From positions 9,300,633 through 9,364,632 of the forward strand of contig JAKGHH010000006.1 in NCBI GenBank assembly GCA_022828595.1: 64,000 bases of DNA, in the 5' to 3' direction. The DNA is from Nelumbo lutea (lineage: Eukaryota; Streptophyta; Magnoliopsida; Proteales; Nelumbonaceae). The notes beneath the pieces are model-generated. The model was not told the DNA's origin. It searched no databases and worked only from the letters and a program-made list of their open reading frames with translations. Below, in pieces: positions 45,290 to 58,116 of the stretch (positions are counted from its first letter, which is position 1; every line of letters starts with the position of its first letter). A program made the translations under genes and the position numbers.

Positions 45290-48200
45290 ATGGCTGAACA
45301 GCTAATTTCGATCCTACTTGGCACCCTAATAGTGGAGCAACTCGTCGCATGACTCCAGATGCTGATAACTTACAAAACAAGTCTAAATTTTTTTGTACGA
45401 ACCAAGTGAAAGTTGGTAATAGTGAAGGTTTGACAATTAAGAATATTGGTTCTTCTTCATTAAATTATGATCATTATTAGTTTAATCTGAAAAATATTTA
45501 TCATGTTCCTGCCCTGACGAAGAATTTGATCTCTGTTATCAAATTTACAAGAGATAATAATTTAGTATTTGAATTTCACCCGGATTTCTTTTTATTGACG
45601 ACTCATATGGGGAGAATTTACTCAGAGGACCCAGTAGAGATGGACTCTATCAGTTCCCAGGAGCCATTGATGACAAAGAAAAAATCAACTGAAGCACTTG
45701 TTGGAGAAAGAGCCTCTTTCCAGGATTGGCATCATCGCTTAAGACATGCATCATTGAAAATAGTTAAATTAGTAATTTCTAAATTTGGTTTACTTTATTC
45801 AGGACATGTAAATGATCGGTTTGTTTGTGAGGATTGCCAATTAGGCAAAGCACATCGTTTAAATTTGCCTATTTCTTCTAGAATGTCTCTCAGCTTCTAA
45901 AGTTAATTTATTCAAATGTGTGGGGATTTGTCACGGTTTTGTCTAGAAAAGGCTATAAATGTTATGTTTTGTTTATGGATGCATATTCAAAGTTATCTTG
46001 GATTTATCCAGTTGAATGAAAATTAGATGTGTTTGATGCTTTTGTTAAATTTAAGAGACATGCTGAAAATATATTTTCCTCTAAAATTAAGATGTTTCAA
46101 AGTGATTGGGGAGGAGAGTTTCGAAAATTATCCCCCTTATTGGATAGTGAAGGAATTTCACACAGGGTCAGCTGTCCTCATGCTCATGAGCATAACAGAA
46201 ATGCTAAAATGAAACACCGGCATATTATTAAGTCCAGTCTCTCTCTCTACTGGTGTCCTCCTCTCTCCCCAAATCCTTCTGGGTCGAAGTAGTAGAAACT
46301 GCAATGTTTCTCATTAACTAATTGCCTATTCCAACACTTGGTAGTATCTCTCCTTATGAAAAGTTGTTTGGTCGAAAACTTGATTATTCTATATTACGAA
46401 GTTTTGGTTTTGTCTGTTATCCTTTCATTCGGCCATATAACAAGCACAAGATGGACTATAGATCTGTTAGATGCATTTTTGTTAGATATAGTTCCTCTCA
46501 TAAAAGGTACAAGTGCTATAATCCAATTACTTTACAATAAATTATTGCAAGGCATGCGGTTTTTTATGAGAAATAGTTTTCGGGACTCTCTCAAGAAAGA
46601 AATTTTTCTGAACCTCTAAATTTGGCACTAGTGATGATACTACCTGTTCCTTCAGTCATTGATGCACGGGAGAATGATATCTCCTCTCATGACTCTCCGT
46701 CTCTTGAACAAGGTATAACTACAATTTCATTTTCCACTTATACTAATGAGTCTTTGTCTCATTATGATAATCAGACAGTTCAACGACGACAAAGAACGCA
46801 GTTGATTCAAGATATTCTCAACACCACACCTGTTGTATGGACACATTCTATGACTACTCGTTCCATGAGTTCCCATCATGCACAGACTGTTACAAGGTAT
46901 CCCTTACCTGAAGGGCAACTTGCTAATGGTAGTCCGAATGATGCAGAACCAACTTCCTACTCTCAGGCACCCAAGTCTACACACTGGCGCACTACTATGG
47001 CATCTGAATTTCATGCTCTCTTACAAAATGGTATGTGGCAACTTGTTTCTTATGACTCTTTCATGAATGTTGTTGGCTCTAAATGGGTGTAAAAAGTTAA
47101 GAGAAAACATGATGGTTCTGTGGAACGATACAAAGACAGACTAGTAGCTCAGGGTTTCTCTCTCAAGTTCCTAGTGTCGACTTCACTAATACTTTCAGCC
47201 TCGTTGTTAAGCTAGCCACTGTTCGTATGGTTTTATCTTTGGCCACCTCACAAGGGTGGGACATTAAGCAATTAGATGTTCACAATGCCTTCTTGAATGG
47301 ATTTATTAAAAAAAAATATTTATATGAAATAACCCTGGGGTTTTGAGGATCAGACACGTCCAGATTATGCATGCAAGCTTAAAAAAGCTCTCTATGGTCT
47401 TTGTCAAGCCCCTTAGGCTTGGTTCTCTCGACTCGATAGCAAATTTTATTGATCTTGGCTTCACAAGCTCTCCATGTGATCCCTCTCTCTTCATCTACAC
47501 CAAAAATAATATTTCTCTATATATTTTGGTTTATGTTGATGATATTATTGTTACTGGTTCTTCTGCTGCTCATGTTGCTCAACTCATTTTGGATTTGTCT
47601 CAAAGTTTCTCTCTTAAGGACCTCGGATTCTACACTATTTTCTTGAAGTATAAGCTCATCGTGACATGACTGGATTGTTTCTTTCTCAGTGGTGTTACAT
47701 TTTGGATCTCCTACAGAAACTAATTTGGTAGGCTCTAAACCCTTGACCACGCCTATGGCTCCCACATCTAGATTGTCTAAATTTCAGGAAGACCCGCTCC
47801 CTGATCCTACTCAGTATCGCACCATTGTCGGGGCCCTACAGTATGTTACACTAACACGTCCAGATGTGGCATTTACGGTGAACAAAGCCTACCAATTCCT
47901 TCAGAACCCGACAAATGATCATTGGATGGCAATGAAACGTATTCTGGGTTATTTCAAAGGCACATTTGAGTATGGACTATTTTTTGCATCTAATTCTCCT
48001 AGGTATTTAATTGCTTTTTCAGATGTTGATTGGGTCGATTGCCTTGCTGGCCACCGATTTACTGGCGGTTATGGTATTTTTCTTGGGTCTCATTTAATTT
48101 TTTGGATTGCGAACAAACAGCCCACCATTGCCCGTTCTAGCACTGAAGCCTAATTTTGCTCATTAGCTAACTTCACAACAGAATTACTATGGCTCCAGTC

Positions 48201-48480
48201 CCTACTACGAGATTTGGGTTGTTCGTCAGTCTGTTCCGCCTATTCTTTACTGTGATAATATTGGTGCCATGTACCTAGCAGCGCATCTGGTATTTCACAC
48301 TCATACCAAGCACATCGAAGCGGACTTTCATTTTTTGCATGATCATAATCTTCGTAAAAATGTGGATGTTCGATATATCTCTACTGATGATCAGTTGATC
48401 GATATCTTTACCAAACCTCTTGCTCCAGTTCAGTTTGATTTTCTCCGGTCCAAACTTCATGTGCTTCCCACCCCGTTTTG
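45290..48480 (+). pseudogene. copia-2 pol: protease, integrase, RT, RNase H
   Basis: The protease motif reads NSGAT where DSGAT is expected (codon 45328-45330), so the catalytic Asp is lost. GAG-pre-integrase has WHHRLRHASLK and CEDCQLGKAH. The integrase core keeps Asp in FMDAYSKLSW and in QSDWGGEF, but the region normally reading GVAERKHRH has Lys in place of the catalytic Glu (NAKMKHRH). RT keeps YVDDIIVTG near 47530. RNase H has TRPDVAFTVNK, FSDVDWVD and ARSSTEA, and the end reads HIEADFHFLHD and DQLIDIFTKPL. Several stops and frameshifts occur (for example 45478, 47090 and around 47650-47700). Confidence 0.88.
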
Positions 48481-48481
48481 C

Positions 48482-48492
48482 TTGAGGTGGTA
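48482..48492 (+). other. polypurine tract of copia-2
   Basis: TTGAGGTGGTA lies directly before the 3' LTR. Confidence 0.7.
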
Positions 48493-48840
48493 TATTAAGG
48501 AAAGCTCTCCATAAGGCAACTCCATAAGATTAGCAGTTACCAATGGAGGCTCTCAATCCAGAATAACAGCTGCTAATAAAGGATCTTTAACAGTTGCCAA
48601 TAATAGATCTCCTCCAGTTACCAATGAAGGCTCTCACACCGATTTGGCCAACCACTAAATTAGAAAGAAGAATTAATTAGAAATCCTTGTACATAGGCAA
48701 CTACCTATTCTATTCTTAGTTTCTTTACTTTATTCTTTGATCTTTGTGTATATATACTGTACGCATTTCAGCTTGGTCGACAGGTCAAGCAATACAACAA
48801 TTCTTTTATTTTTTATTTTCTCTCTTCTACAATTTTATCT
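48493..48840 (+). repeat. 3' LTR of copia-2
   Basis: It aligns along its whole length with the 5' LTR, with about 30 differences and one indel, and ends AATTTTATCT. Confidence 0.88.
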
Positions 48841-51482
48841 ATAGGCACATAGTGTTGGGGTAAGTGCCACCTCGAAATTGATGCCAATTCACGCACGGAC
48901 GTTGATGCATAGAGTGTGGGTTGTTGCCATTTTGAATGTTTATAGCTCTACAGTGGAAATAAAAAATCTGCATTATGCTTGTCCATACTTCTCCGAAAAA
49001 ATTGAGACACAACCCGAACACAAATGAAGCCTCAATTGCAATGAAACCTACAATGAAATATGATATATAATCATTTTCTTGAGATGAGTGCCATGAAGCA
49101 TTGCAACGAAACCTAACTCTTCTTCCTCTCTCCTTACATCCTCTCATGTATATTATGCATTTAAATTCATCCTTTTTGAAAAGAGTATAAATACAAATAT
49201 GTACCACTTCCAAACTAAACCTTAATTACATTTCCGCTGCAAATGCCTCTTGCATTGTTTTTGAGCCCATTGTAGTTGTGCATAAGTCATGAAGCCCATT
49301 GCATTGTTTTGTCAATTCGATGATTGTATGTTTCAAACAGGCATTTTGGTTTTATTGTGGTCTAGAACTTGAAGTTTTTGAATTCTTGTCTTTATCCCAC
49401 TCTTAGTCACAATCTGAAACAGAGAAATTGAGAAAATCATTATAGGGGTTTTATCATTTATGCGGAGATTATTAGGCATTTCAATGAAAAGGTGGGACTT
49501 GTAGTATCAACTTTTGTTTAAGGGTAAATTGCTAAATGCTTAGTTATTTGAATTCGGCTTGTTGAAATGGTTGAACTCGATTCGAGTTAGAGACTTAAGC
49601 TTGAATTTGGCTTGACTAAAAAAAAGTTTGAGCTTTGCTTGAGCTTGACTCTAAACCATGCTTCCTATATATAAAAAGTTAAAATTATACATATAAAAAT
49701 TGTTTTTTATTTCATATATAAAAAATTAAAAATTATAAAATTATTTATTACTATACATAAAAAATAAAAATAGTATATATATATATAATAAAAGTTTTAG
49801 CAAAGGAGCTTATGTATTGGGCTCAAGCTTAACCGAAGCTTGGTTTAAACCAAGTCAAATTGAGCTTTTGATCAGCCGAGCTTGTGAAAAAACTTGACTT
49901 GTTTCCAGCCCTAGTTGCAAGTAGACCCCCTCTCTTAAAACCCTACAACAAGAGGCACAAAAACATCCAAAATACCCATTGAGTATTGTAGTTACTACTG
50001 AAGCCGGTATCTATAGAAAAACAATACAAACTTTATAAACATCAAAAAGAAAAAAAAAAGTAAATAGAGAGAGAATTTAAAGTTGCAACTTTACCTTTGA
50101 GCAATTGATATAAATGGTAAATTTGGAAATTTAATCAACTCTAGAAAAGAGATTAGAAGGGTTTGGGCCTGTGATTCATATGAAGAGAAAATTTGGAAAA
50201 TAAACGTTTTGGTCAAAAATAATTGTATGGGTATTTTGGACATTTTAATACCCCCTTTAGATGATTTTCACAAAGGGGTTAATTTGTAATTATGCCAAAA
50301 GTTTAAGAGAGTTTATTGCAATTATCAAACTTTAGGGGAGGTTTCAACAACAACCAAAAACTTTAAGGAGGTTTCAGCAATTCATCCTTTATTTAAATGA
50401 AGACATATTTTGAAATTTTGAAGAATAATTAAGTTCAAAAAGAATCATTTTATCCAATTTAATGGCAGTACATAATGAAAACAAAATTCCAAAATTTCAA
50501 GGATATTTTTAATAGATTTGAAAAATCAAAGGGTACATGAGTATTTCTCAGAAACCGTAATTTTTGTTACAAAATCCTCGGTGATTTAATTGAAATTAAA
50601 AAAAAAAAATAGTGGAAAGGATGAGAGTGGTATTTTAGAAATTAAAACGTTAGAGACGAAATCGATGGAATCTGCTCCTTACGGAGGGCGCCTTACATCG
50701 ACCTCACAGGCACATTCCATCATGCATCGATAACATTTCCCCATTTATTTGTCATTTAAGAGAGATATTCTTAATGTATGGTGAGATATACATGTAAAGT
50801 CAGTGTGAAGCGCCGTGTCTGAGGAGCAGATCCAGATACCAAATAAGTTAGGGACGTTATCGTGGGGATTTCGTCGGCCTTTTTATAACTTTTAGATAAT
50901 GAGTCATTGAGTTCTGGAAGGGGTGATTCTTTGATAAAAATATAAAAATGAAAGTAAAAGAAAATAAAAATGAGGCAGGCAGCGCTAAAAAAGGACGAGA
51001 GAATCTTACCTCTTTGCCGTGAGATGCATTGATGACATGTGTTGGAATCCGGCAAGGAAGTGGAGAGGTGGGACTTGTGGTGTGGACAGGACGTTTTATT
51101 AAGCACGACGGCACGAGGCATTCCTCTTCGGAGCCCTGAAAGGGTGAGAGAAGAGAGAGAGAGACCAATTTATGTCCTACGCCACTCCCATCCAACACAT
51201 CTATCGTCAATTATTAAAGAAAGAGACGGCCCAAAAGCCCACAACCCCTTTTCTCCGATTTGACATGAATACCCCCTATCAATTTACAAATTCAGCCTCT
51301 TGCTGTCATCAGGTTATTAAAATTAAACGCCCCCTTTTTTTCTCACACGCTTGCCCTCTCACTTTTTATCCATCTGTGAATTTGTAAATTATTTTTTGAA
51401 TTTCACTCGAAATTTGCTTATGTATAATTGGGATAATTTAGTTATACCAAACAGATGGTGGATTTCCTTTTTATTTTATTTA
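48841..51482. other. intergenic DNA with old repeat traces
   Basis: The stretch 48855-48990 is a diverged copy of 10190-10340 (GATGCATAGAGTG, GAATGTTTATA, AAATCTGCAT/AAATCTGTAT). A fold-back of GCTTGAGC/GCTCAAGC words lies around 49540-49915 with an AT-rich centre. Frames of 116-117 codons on the minus strand at 50771-51210 overlap each other and have no motif I know. Confidence 0.5.
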
Positions 51483-51708
51483 GGGTCCGCTTGGTTTGAA
51501 GAAGTAAGGGTCTGAAATCAGAATGAAAATTGTTTAATTGGATAGAATTGGAATCTTATTCTCATTTTTGGTGGAATGACATTTTCTCCCCCCCCCCCCT
51601 TTCTTGGCAATTAATCCTATTCCAGAGCCAAACGAATGAGAATAGAACATTCTGTTTCCAATTTTGATGGATTTTAATTTTAATTCGGATTACAATCCAA
51701 ACATTCCC
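51483..51708. mobile_element. Tourist-like MITE, 226 bp
   Basis: TTA lies on both sides (51480-51482 and 51709-51711). The ends GGGTCCGCTTGGTTTG and, on the minus strand, GGGAATGTTTGGATTG agree at 11 of 16. A C9-10 run lies near 51589. Confidence 0.75.
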
Positions 51709-51711
51709 TTA

Positions 51712-52377
51712 GACATGTGGTGGTTTAATAGAGCAATGTCTCATTTCTAATGACATGAAATTAACTTTCATCAACTACAAAAAAAAAAAAATAAATGAAG
51801 TAGAAGAGATAATGCCCTAGACCTAGAAGGTTGGGATTAGGTTAAAGTTGAAGTCAGTCAATTTGACACTTGAATTTCCTTAATATGAACCCAAAACATA
51901 CCAGATCCTATGTTGGTAGATTGATAGTAACCCAAAAGGCAAAAGCCAAACAGGGATTAGGGAACCCACTTCCGAGTTTCATACACGGTGGATCACATAA
52001 TCCTCCTCACTCTAAAATATTGAATTACATTTCGGGTAATACTTTAGGATAGCAAGGGCAGTTTGGGAAGAGTACCATATTTTCTTTTTTCTTTTAAAAT
52101 CTTTTCATGAAATGCGAAAAGAAAAAAAATGAAAAAATACTAAACCGGTCTCGGGAACATCAATCTTTGGCGGGTCCTAACATCTTAGCCATTCAAACAT
52201 GCATAGGAATCCGTGTTTTGCGGCATGTGAAACCCAGTGCATGTTGTGAATGGTGTAGATGCTAAGGACCGACCAGAAATGATGGTCCCTGGGACCGGCT
52301 TAGCATTACTCGAAGTCGAAGAGAGAAGAATTACAAACCCACTGGATACCTTCAGCTTACCTACTCCGAACTCCGAA
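51712..52377. other. distal upstream region of the HHO-type gene
   Basis: No coding motif is seen. It contains an A-rich run near 51779-51792. Confidence 0.4.
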
Positions 52378-52736
52378 GAATCTTTGCGAGCAGAGAATAC
52401 AAAATCCCAAAAGCTACAAAAAAATATTAACATATTAATTAATTGGATTATTAAAACGTAAAATATTTATATTCCGCCGAAAGTACGGATGCCGGAGATT
52501 CCGACTCAGGTGAGACGTATGCCAGCGGTTTACCGACGAGTCGACGAAAACCGCGTCCAGCGAGAGCGAGTGAATCGGATACGCGACGACCCGAAAGTGA
52601 GTTTTGTTTGGGTTGTCGAAAACCGGCGTTGCAACCGAATCTTCGTATTTTAATCCTCTATTCCGGGTTTCCAAAACCACCTTTTTTTTTTATCCCCGGA
52701 TTCCGGTTTTTCGGCATCCAATCACTGTGTATAAAT
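52378..52736 (+). promoter_or_regulatory. promoter of the HHO-type gene: TATA, CCAAT and five GAATC/GATTC sites
   Basis: A TATA box (TATAAAT, 52730-52736) lies about 95 bp before the ATG, with CCAAT at 52718-52722. The pentamer GAATC or its complement GATTC occurs at 52378, 52497, 52572, 52637 and 52699. GAATC is a known binding motif of NIGT1/HHO proteins, so self-regulation is possible. A CT-rich leader follows the TATA box. Confidence 0.65.
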
Positions 52737-52830
52737 CCTTCTCTCTCCAACCCTCTCCATTTCTCGTATAATCTGGCCTCGGTTAGAGAATAAACGGAGA
52801 GATCTGAGTGGGAGAGCGAGAGACACCAAA

Positions 52831-54744
52831 ATGGGTTCGACTTCGCCGGAACTGAGCTTGGATTTTAAGCCGACATATGTCCCCCAGACTATTAGTGGTT
52901 TTCTGAGGGAGCTCTCGACAATCGGAGATATTTCCCAGAGGTCGTCGAAGCTTGATGACTACGTTAAGAGGTTAGAAGAAGAAATGAAGAAGATCGAGGC
53001 TTTCAAACGCGAACTTCCTCTCTGCATGCTTCTTCTTAACGATGGTCGGTTTATTTTCTTTTGTGACTCTCGTTGTCTTGTTTCGTTTATTTGGGTTACG
53101 GGTTTTTGATTTCAGACGATTTTATATGATTCCTTTCTTGTTTAATTTCTGCTGCAGCTATTGTATCATTGAAGGAGGAAGGAATGCAGTGTACGACATC
53201 GAATGTTCGACCTGTGATGGAAGAATTCATTCCGTTAAAGAGAAATTCCGACGAAGATGTAAGAGCGAAAAAGGAAAAAGAGAGCAGAGACAAGAAAAAA
53301 TGGATGAGTTCTGCGCAATTATGGAGCAGTAGTGGTTATTCTAACAAGGACACCAGTTACGATAGGAAACAAAAATCAGTAGTAGATGGGAAAGAGGTGA
53401 TAGTGGATTTCTTTTTTATTTAAAATAAACTTTTCTTCGGTGAGTTTGGGAACTTGGTTCAAATGGACATCTGTAATCTAATGGCAGGTAACTGAACCAG
53501 AGGATCACTCTGTTCCTGAGAACCCATTTCAGTCCTGTAAGTATAGGAGCCGGGGAGGAGCATTTATGCCGTTCAAGGGATATACTGGTTTCCCGGCAAC
53601 GCCGTTGAAGGAAGATAAAGAGGCTTTGCCAGTACCCGCACTCTCTCTTTTTACCCCTGGAATTAAAACTCCCAGACATGAACCGAACCCCAGTTGTCTG
53701 AATTCGAAGAACAGTCTAGGTAACAGAGCTTTTGCTTCCCCGTCTACTAAACCTCAATCGAATTTACAAACGGCCACGCAGCAACAGCAACAACAAACTT
53801 CGAGGAAGCAAAGGAGATGTTGGTCCCCAGAGTTACATCGTCGTTTCGTGAGTGCCCTACAACAGCTCGGAGGATCTCAAGGTTATCATTTAAAACTAAA
53901 AATAAGAATTTTATTAACATGAAACCCATGAACAATAACTACTGGAGAATTAATTTGCAGAAAAAAAAAAGATGATTTAAGCAATTATAGATTTCTTCCT
54001 TTCTTTTTAACTCTTTCCAAAATAAGAAATTTTAAATTACTTTGATTAGGAGTTGTAGCCTTGTAGTTATTGAATGAATAAGTGAGAAATGGAAATTAGT
54101 GACAGTCATGCTGCATCACATTTTCTTTTTCTTCATTCGAGCTACATCAATTAACAAAATGTTCTGACAAAAAAAAAAAAAAAAAAAAAAACTAAGAAGA
54201 AAAATGTCTGTAGAATGGCTACTTGGCCTTCCTCTTTTCAAATATCTGATTGTCTTTTAAAATTTTGTTGCAGTGGCTACACCGAAGCAGATTCGGGAAT
54301 TGATGAAGGTCGATGGCCTCACGAACGACGAAGTGAAGAGCCATTTGCAGGTGGGTCTTGAATCTCAATCTCAATATTTTTCTTTTGTTCCTTATTTTAT
54401 CCTTTTTGGTTTAATTTTCCTTCATGGGGTAATCTTATGTAAATATCCTGTTGTTTCAGAAATACCGGCTTCACACCCGAAGACTTCCTGCCGCCTCATC
54501 CCCTGCAAATCAATCAGTTGTTGTTTTGGGAGGACTATGGATGCCCCAAGATCAGTTTGGAGCCTCCTCCAAGCCAAGCAGCGCTTCGCAGTCTGGCTCT
54601 CCCCAAGGGCCTCTTCAGTTAGCAGGGACTGCTGGAGGTATCTCCACTACAGGTGGTGACAGCATGGAAGATGATGAGGATAGAAGATCAGAAAGCTACA
54701 GTTGGAAAGGCCACCTTCATAAATCAGGCGAAGACGATGTATAG
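52831..54744 (+). CDS. GARP/G2-like MYB-related transcription factor, HHO/NIGT1 group (EFM, HHO5/6-like)
   Basis: A nuclear DNA-binding regulator; in this group known members repress nitrate- and phosphate-starvation genes or flowering genes. Five exons, 52831-53044, 53158-53396, 53488-53881, 54274-54350 and 54460-54744, give 402 residues with all joins in frame and GT-AG introns. The start is the first ATG after the TATA box and is followed by the family N-terminus. Residues 1-71 form the HHO N-terminal region, with SPELSLDF at the start (EAR-like LxL), a helix [19 protein letters not shown] and [26 protein letters not shown] is near 88-101. A six-Gln run precedes the GARP domain at 258-316 ([48 protein letters not shown]). 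[11 protein letters not shown] and a [11 protein letters not shown] tail follow, as in EFM/HHO5-type proteins. The GARP domain is split over exons 3, 4 (77 bp) and 5. The donor of intron 3 (GTTATC) is weak. No defect was seen. Confidence 0.93.
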
Positions 54745-55085
54745 AGACATTCACCATGAATTTTGCAGATAATTACCATTCATGGGGAATTAGATCATGA
54801 ACAAAAACAAATAATACAACATACAGAATTAAGGACCCTCTTTAGAGGAACACAGAGGAGAGAGAGAGAGAGACGGGGGGAGGAGTGACATAAAGAGAGA
54901 GAAAAGAGAGGTTATGAAATTTTGCAGGTTTTACAATCATAGGTTGTAGAAATTTTGTTTTGTTTTCCCTTTTTGTTTTAATTTAGTTTTGTTAAAATCA
55001 CCGAAAAAAATTAATTTTGTTTCTCCTTGTTCCTTTCTCGGTTTTGGTCAGTATGAGGAGGTTCATGTAATACCATTGTGCAGGA
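54745..55085 (+). other. probable 3' UTR of the HHO-type gene
   Basis: Non-coding, with a (GA)n run at about 54857-54872 and several AATAA-like words. The poly(A) site was not fixed. Confidence 0.45.
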
Positions 55086-58000
55086 AAGAAACAGAAAAAA
55101 CTTTTCCAAGATCATACAGAGCAGCATTATTTTCCTAGAAAGTTCAGTTCTAGTATGTGGAGATTGATTGGCCAAAAAATTCTGCATGCAGTTGGATAGT
55201 TGTGTTTAATGTGTGGAGTTTGTCTGGTCCAGAAAAATCTGCTTTAGCTGGAGTCTTGTTTTGGCCATTTCTAGCATGACCTTGTCCTCAATTCCAATCC
55301 TTGGTTGGTCTTGATACATCTTTGTTTTTCTGTTTTCCTCTTGATTGGATGGGAAATGCCATTTTACTTGAAAAATATTCTCTAAATCCACCATTTCATT
55401 CTCAGTTTATTGTCTAAGGATACACCAGTTTTTGGATTATGCAATTGCTTTTCTTCTGATGGTTTTTCCCATAATTTCTCAGAATCCTTTTTGTTTTCCA
55501 TTAAAGGATAGATGAAGTTAAGGTAGTTTATTATCATCTAGAAGCCAAAAGCAATAAGCATTTATGCTTTCTTGGCTCTTTGAAGGTTGATGGATCTATT
55601 TGTTTGTGCAAGTGAGAAGACATTCTCTCCATCTGTGAGTTACTTTGAAGTTTCTAAAATGAACCCTGGTAACAAAGCTAGAACAAAACCTACCATGCAT
55701 CCGCTATTTACAGGAGAACAAGAATAATGCCAGAGCCTCTTTTCTCATGTTGGGGATGTTTATATTCCTACTCAATATGCCTGTTTATTATGAAGAAGAC
55801 TTGGATCTAATCCAATTGAAGTCAAATAACAGCTTGGTTGGAATCACCAGAGAACCAACTTTCTAGTTGCTTCTTGCAAGTTGACAGCAGCCGTGACCAT
55901 TCACTTGCCAACCACCTTTGCATCTACATAATACAAATGCTCTCTATCTCCTTTCTAGCAGATGAACTTTAGACCCAACATTGCATCTATTTTTCCTGAC
56001 ATTGTCACATGGAGCCAATATTCCTGGCAGAATCTTCAGGCATTTTGGGAGATGTCCCTTCTCAGCGCTGATGCCAAGTTCAAGACATTCAACATCTCCG
56101 GTAAACTCATCACGTGCTTGATGAATCCAGATGATTACTTAATCTCTCCCCACAACTGCAGCTTCTCCTTCATCAGCAATCAATAAAGAAACTAATGGAT
56201 CCAACTCTAACAAAAAAACACTTGATCTCAGGCTCTGAATTTCCTGATCCAAACAACAAATCCTTCTACTTCTGGGAGCATTTTGCTTTTCAGATGCTGC
56301 AAGGATTTTGAAAAAAGAATGTTCATGACCATCAGTTTCTTTTCCATGGTGTAGAGTCTAGAAACCATCAAACAAGTGAAGCTTTATCATGCCATACCAT
56401 TGCTACATGTTTTCATAAGGCCTTCCAACTAATGAACTTAAATAATTCTGAACCTACAACTATCTTAAGAAAAACAACACAATCTATAAATTATTAAAGA
56501 GTTGCAGTGCTTGTATCACTACCACTTACAGACAATCCTGAGGCATATGCCCATGTACAGATAATATGGGGTTTTAGAGATGGACAGAACAATCGCTTTC
56601 ATGAAAAAGAAAATGGGCTAAAGTTGAATCTCTTGGACAAGATATTGTGAGCCCACACAAATAGTCCCATTCTAGAAACAAACTGTTATACTGAATATTT
56701 GAATGAAAATGATGGGTTCTTAGGATCCCAAAATTTTTTTAAAAAATACTACTACTACTATTACAAATAATAATAATTCATGTGCATCTGCAGTACAATC
56801 AGTAGCAGTAGTGGTGGTAGCTGGCACATGATGGTTTATTTACAGGACACAAGAAATGCTTTCTTGGCCACAAAGAACAAATACACCCATAAAGATTCCA
56901 TCCATCAGTGCTGAAGTTGATTCATATATAATATTTATCCAACTATTTACGATGGCGAGACAAGGATTTGATCATTAATTGGGTTGTTTTCACTTTTCAG
57001 TTAAACCCCACCCTAATTTAGTAATCAATCTGCAGACTGCAGCAAATAATTGTTGTACGACTAGAACATAACAGACCCCAATTAAACAATTATCATTGTG
57101 GATTGTGTAACAACAGGAGATTTGGGTTCTTGTAGATCAACTATGAAGTTTCCCTCCTTGAAATATAAGTAGATATTGAGATCCCAGTGGATTGGGATGG
57201 GTTACTGGGAAACCACAAGAACATTCAGACGAATTTGAATAACATGGCTTCTGGGTTTTTCATCCAGAGCTGGACTGGCACTGGCACTTAGCTAGATCAC
57301 CAAGTGAGAGTGGTCCCGGATTCTGGTTTTAGTGGTGGCCATGCATGATGGGATCTGGATGCAAACATTTGATGGGGCCCAACCCAATTAGGAGACAAGG
57401 AAGACCAAGAATGGGATCAACTAAACCACTTGATTAACTTAATTCATTTTGGTCTTTTCCAGAAAACCCCATCAATGTTAGAAAGAAAGAAATAAATAAG
57501 ATTGACAATGTAACAGATCAGCCCATCACGCTGCTCTTTTCCCTATCTCTTTGGTAATCTTCTGTGAAAGGGCCCACTTTCATGTGATAACAGACCAGAA
57601 TTTGTGTTGAGAGACTGAATTTTGGGGTCTTGGTCCCTTCTGAGCTTTCCCTTGGATTCTTTTTCCTCTATTTTCCAAGTAAATTTCTTCCACTTGTTTA
57701 TATAAACAAGAGCCCGTGTATTAAAAATAATGAATACATGGTGCTTCCATATTTTGTGGTTGCAGGTCAGCCGGTGACATTCTTTATTGGTCAAATCATA
57801 CACAGGAGAGAGAAAGAGAAGGTTTTCTGAAGGTCTCCCCTTTTACCTGCACATTATTTTTTCTACTTCTTCACTTCTTTTTCTTAGGTGGGAGGAGGAG
57901 GTTTGTCGGTCACATTTGTTTGTCAAACAGGAACCCTAAAGCATGAAATAGTTCGGATAACTCATTTTCACTCCCATCTATTTGTACCAGTGCAAATGAA

Positions 58001-58107
58001 ATGACATTGCGCTGCAAACAAGCATAATTTAACTACGGGTCAATATGAAGATTCTGAACCCAAAGTGCAATATACCCTTTTTATCATCTAGAAGGCAAGA
58101 TTACATT
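55086..58107. other. intergenic DNA, no recognised gene
   Basis: Its composition is less AT-rich than that of the repeats. Open frames at 55206-55394 (minus), 55962-56186 (plus) and 57543-57803 (minus) show no motif I can name. Confidence 0.5.
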
Positions 58108-58116
58108 TCCTGTTAG

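Larger units (their letters stand above)
43994..48840 (+). mobile_element. Ty1/copia LTR retrotransposon copia-2, both LTRs, dead
   Basis: Two direct LTRs (43994-44340 and 48493-48840) enclose a primer binding site for initiator Met tRNA, gag, protease, integrase, RT and RNase H in copia order. The LTRs differ at about 30 of about 348 positions by eye. The LTRs start TATTAAGG instead of TG, and no 5-bp target duplication is visible (GAATT versus ATAGG). Multiple stops, at least two frameshifts and two lost catalytic residues make it inactive. Confidence 0.92.

Noticed and set aside
50771..51210. Minus-strand open frames of 116-117 codons
   Set aside because: They overlap each other in different frames, lack any family motif and contain low-complexity F/I-rich stretches from A/T runs.
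55206..56186. Possible gag or gene relic downstream of the HHO gene
   Set aside because: Some frames look protein-like but match no domain I know; claims would be guesses.
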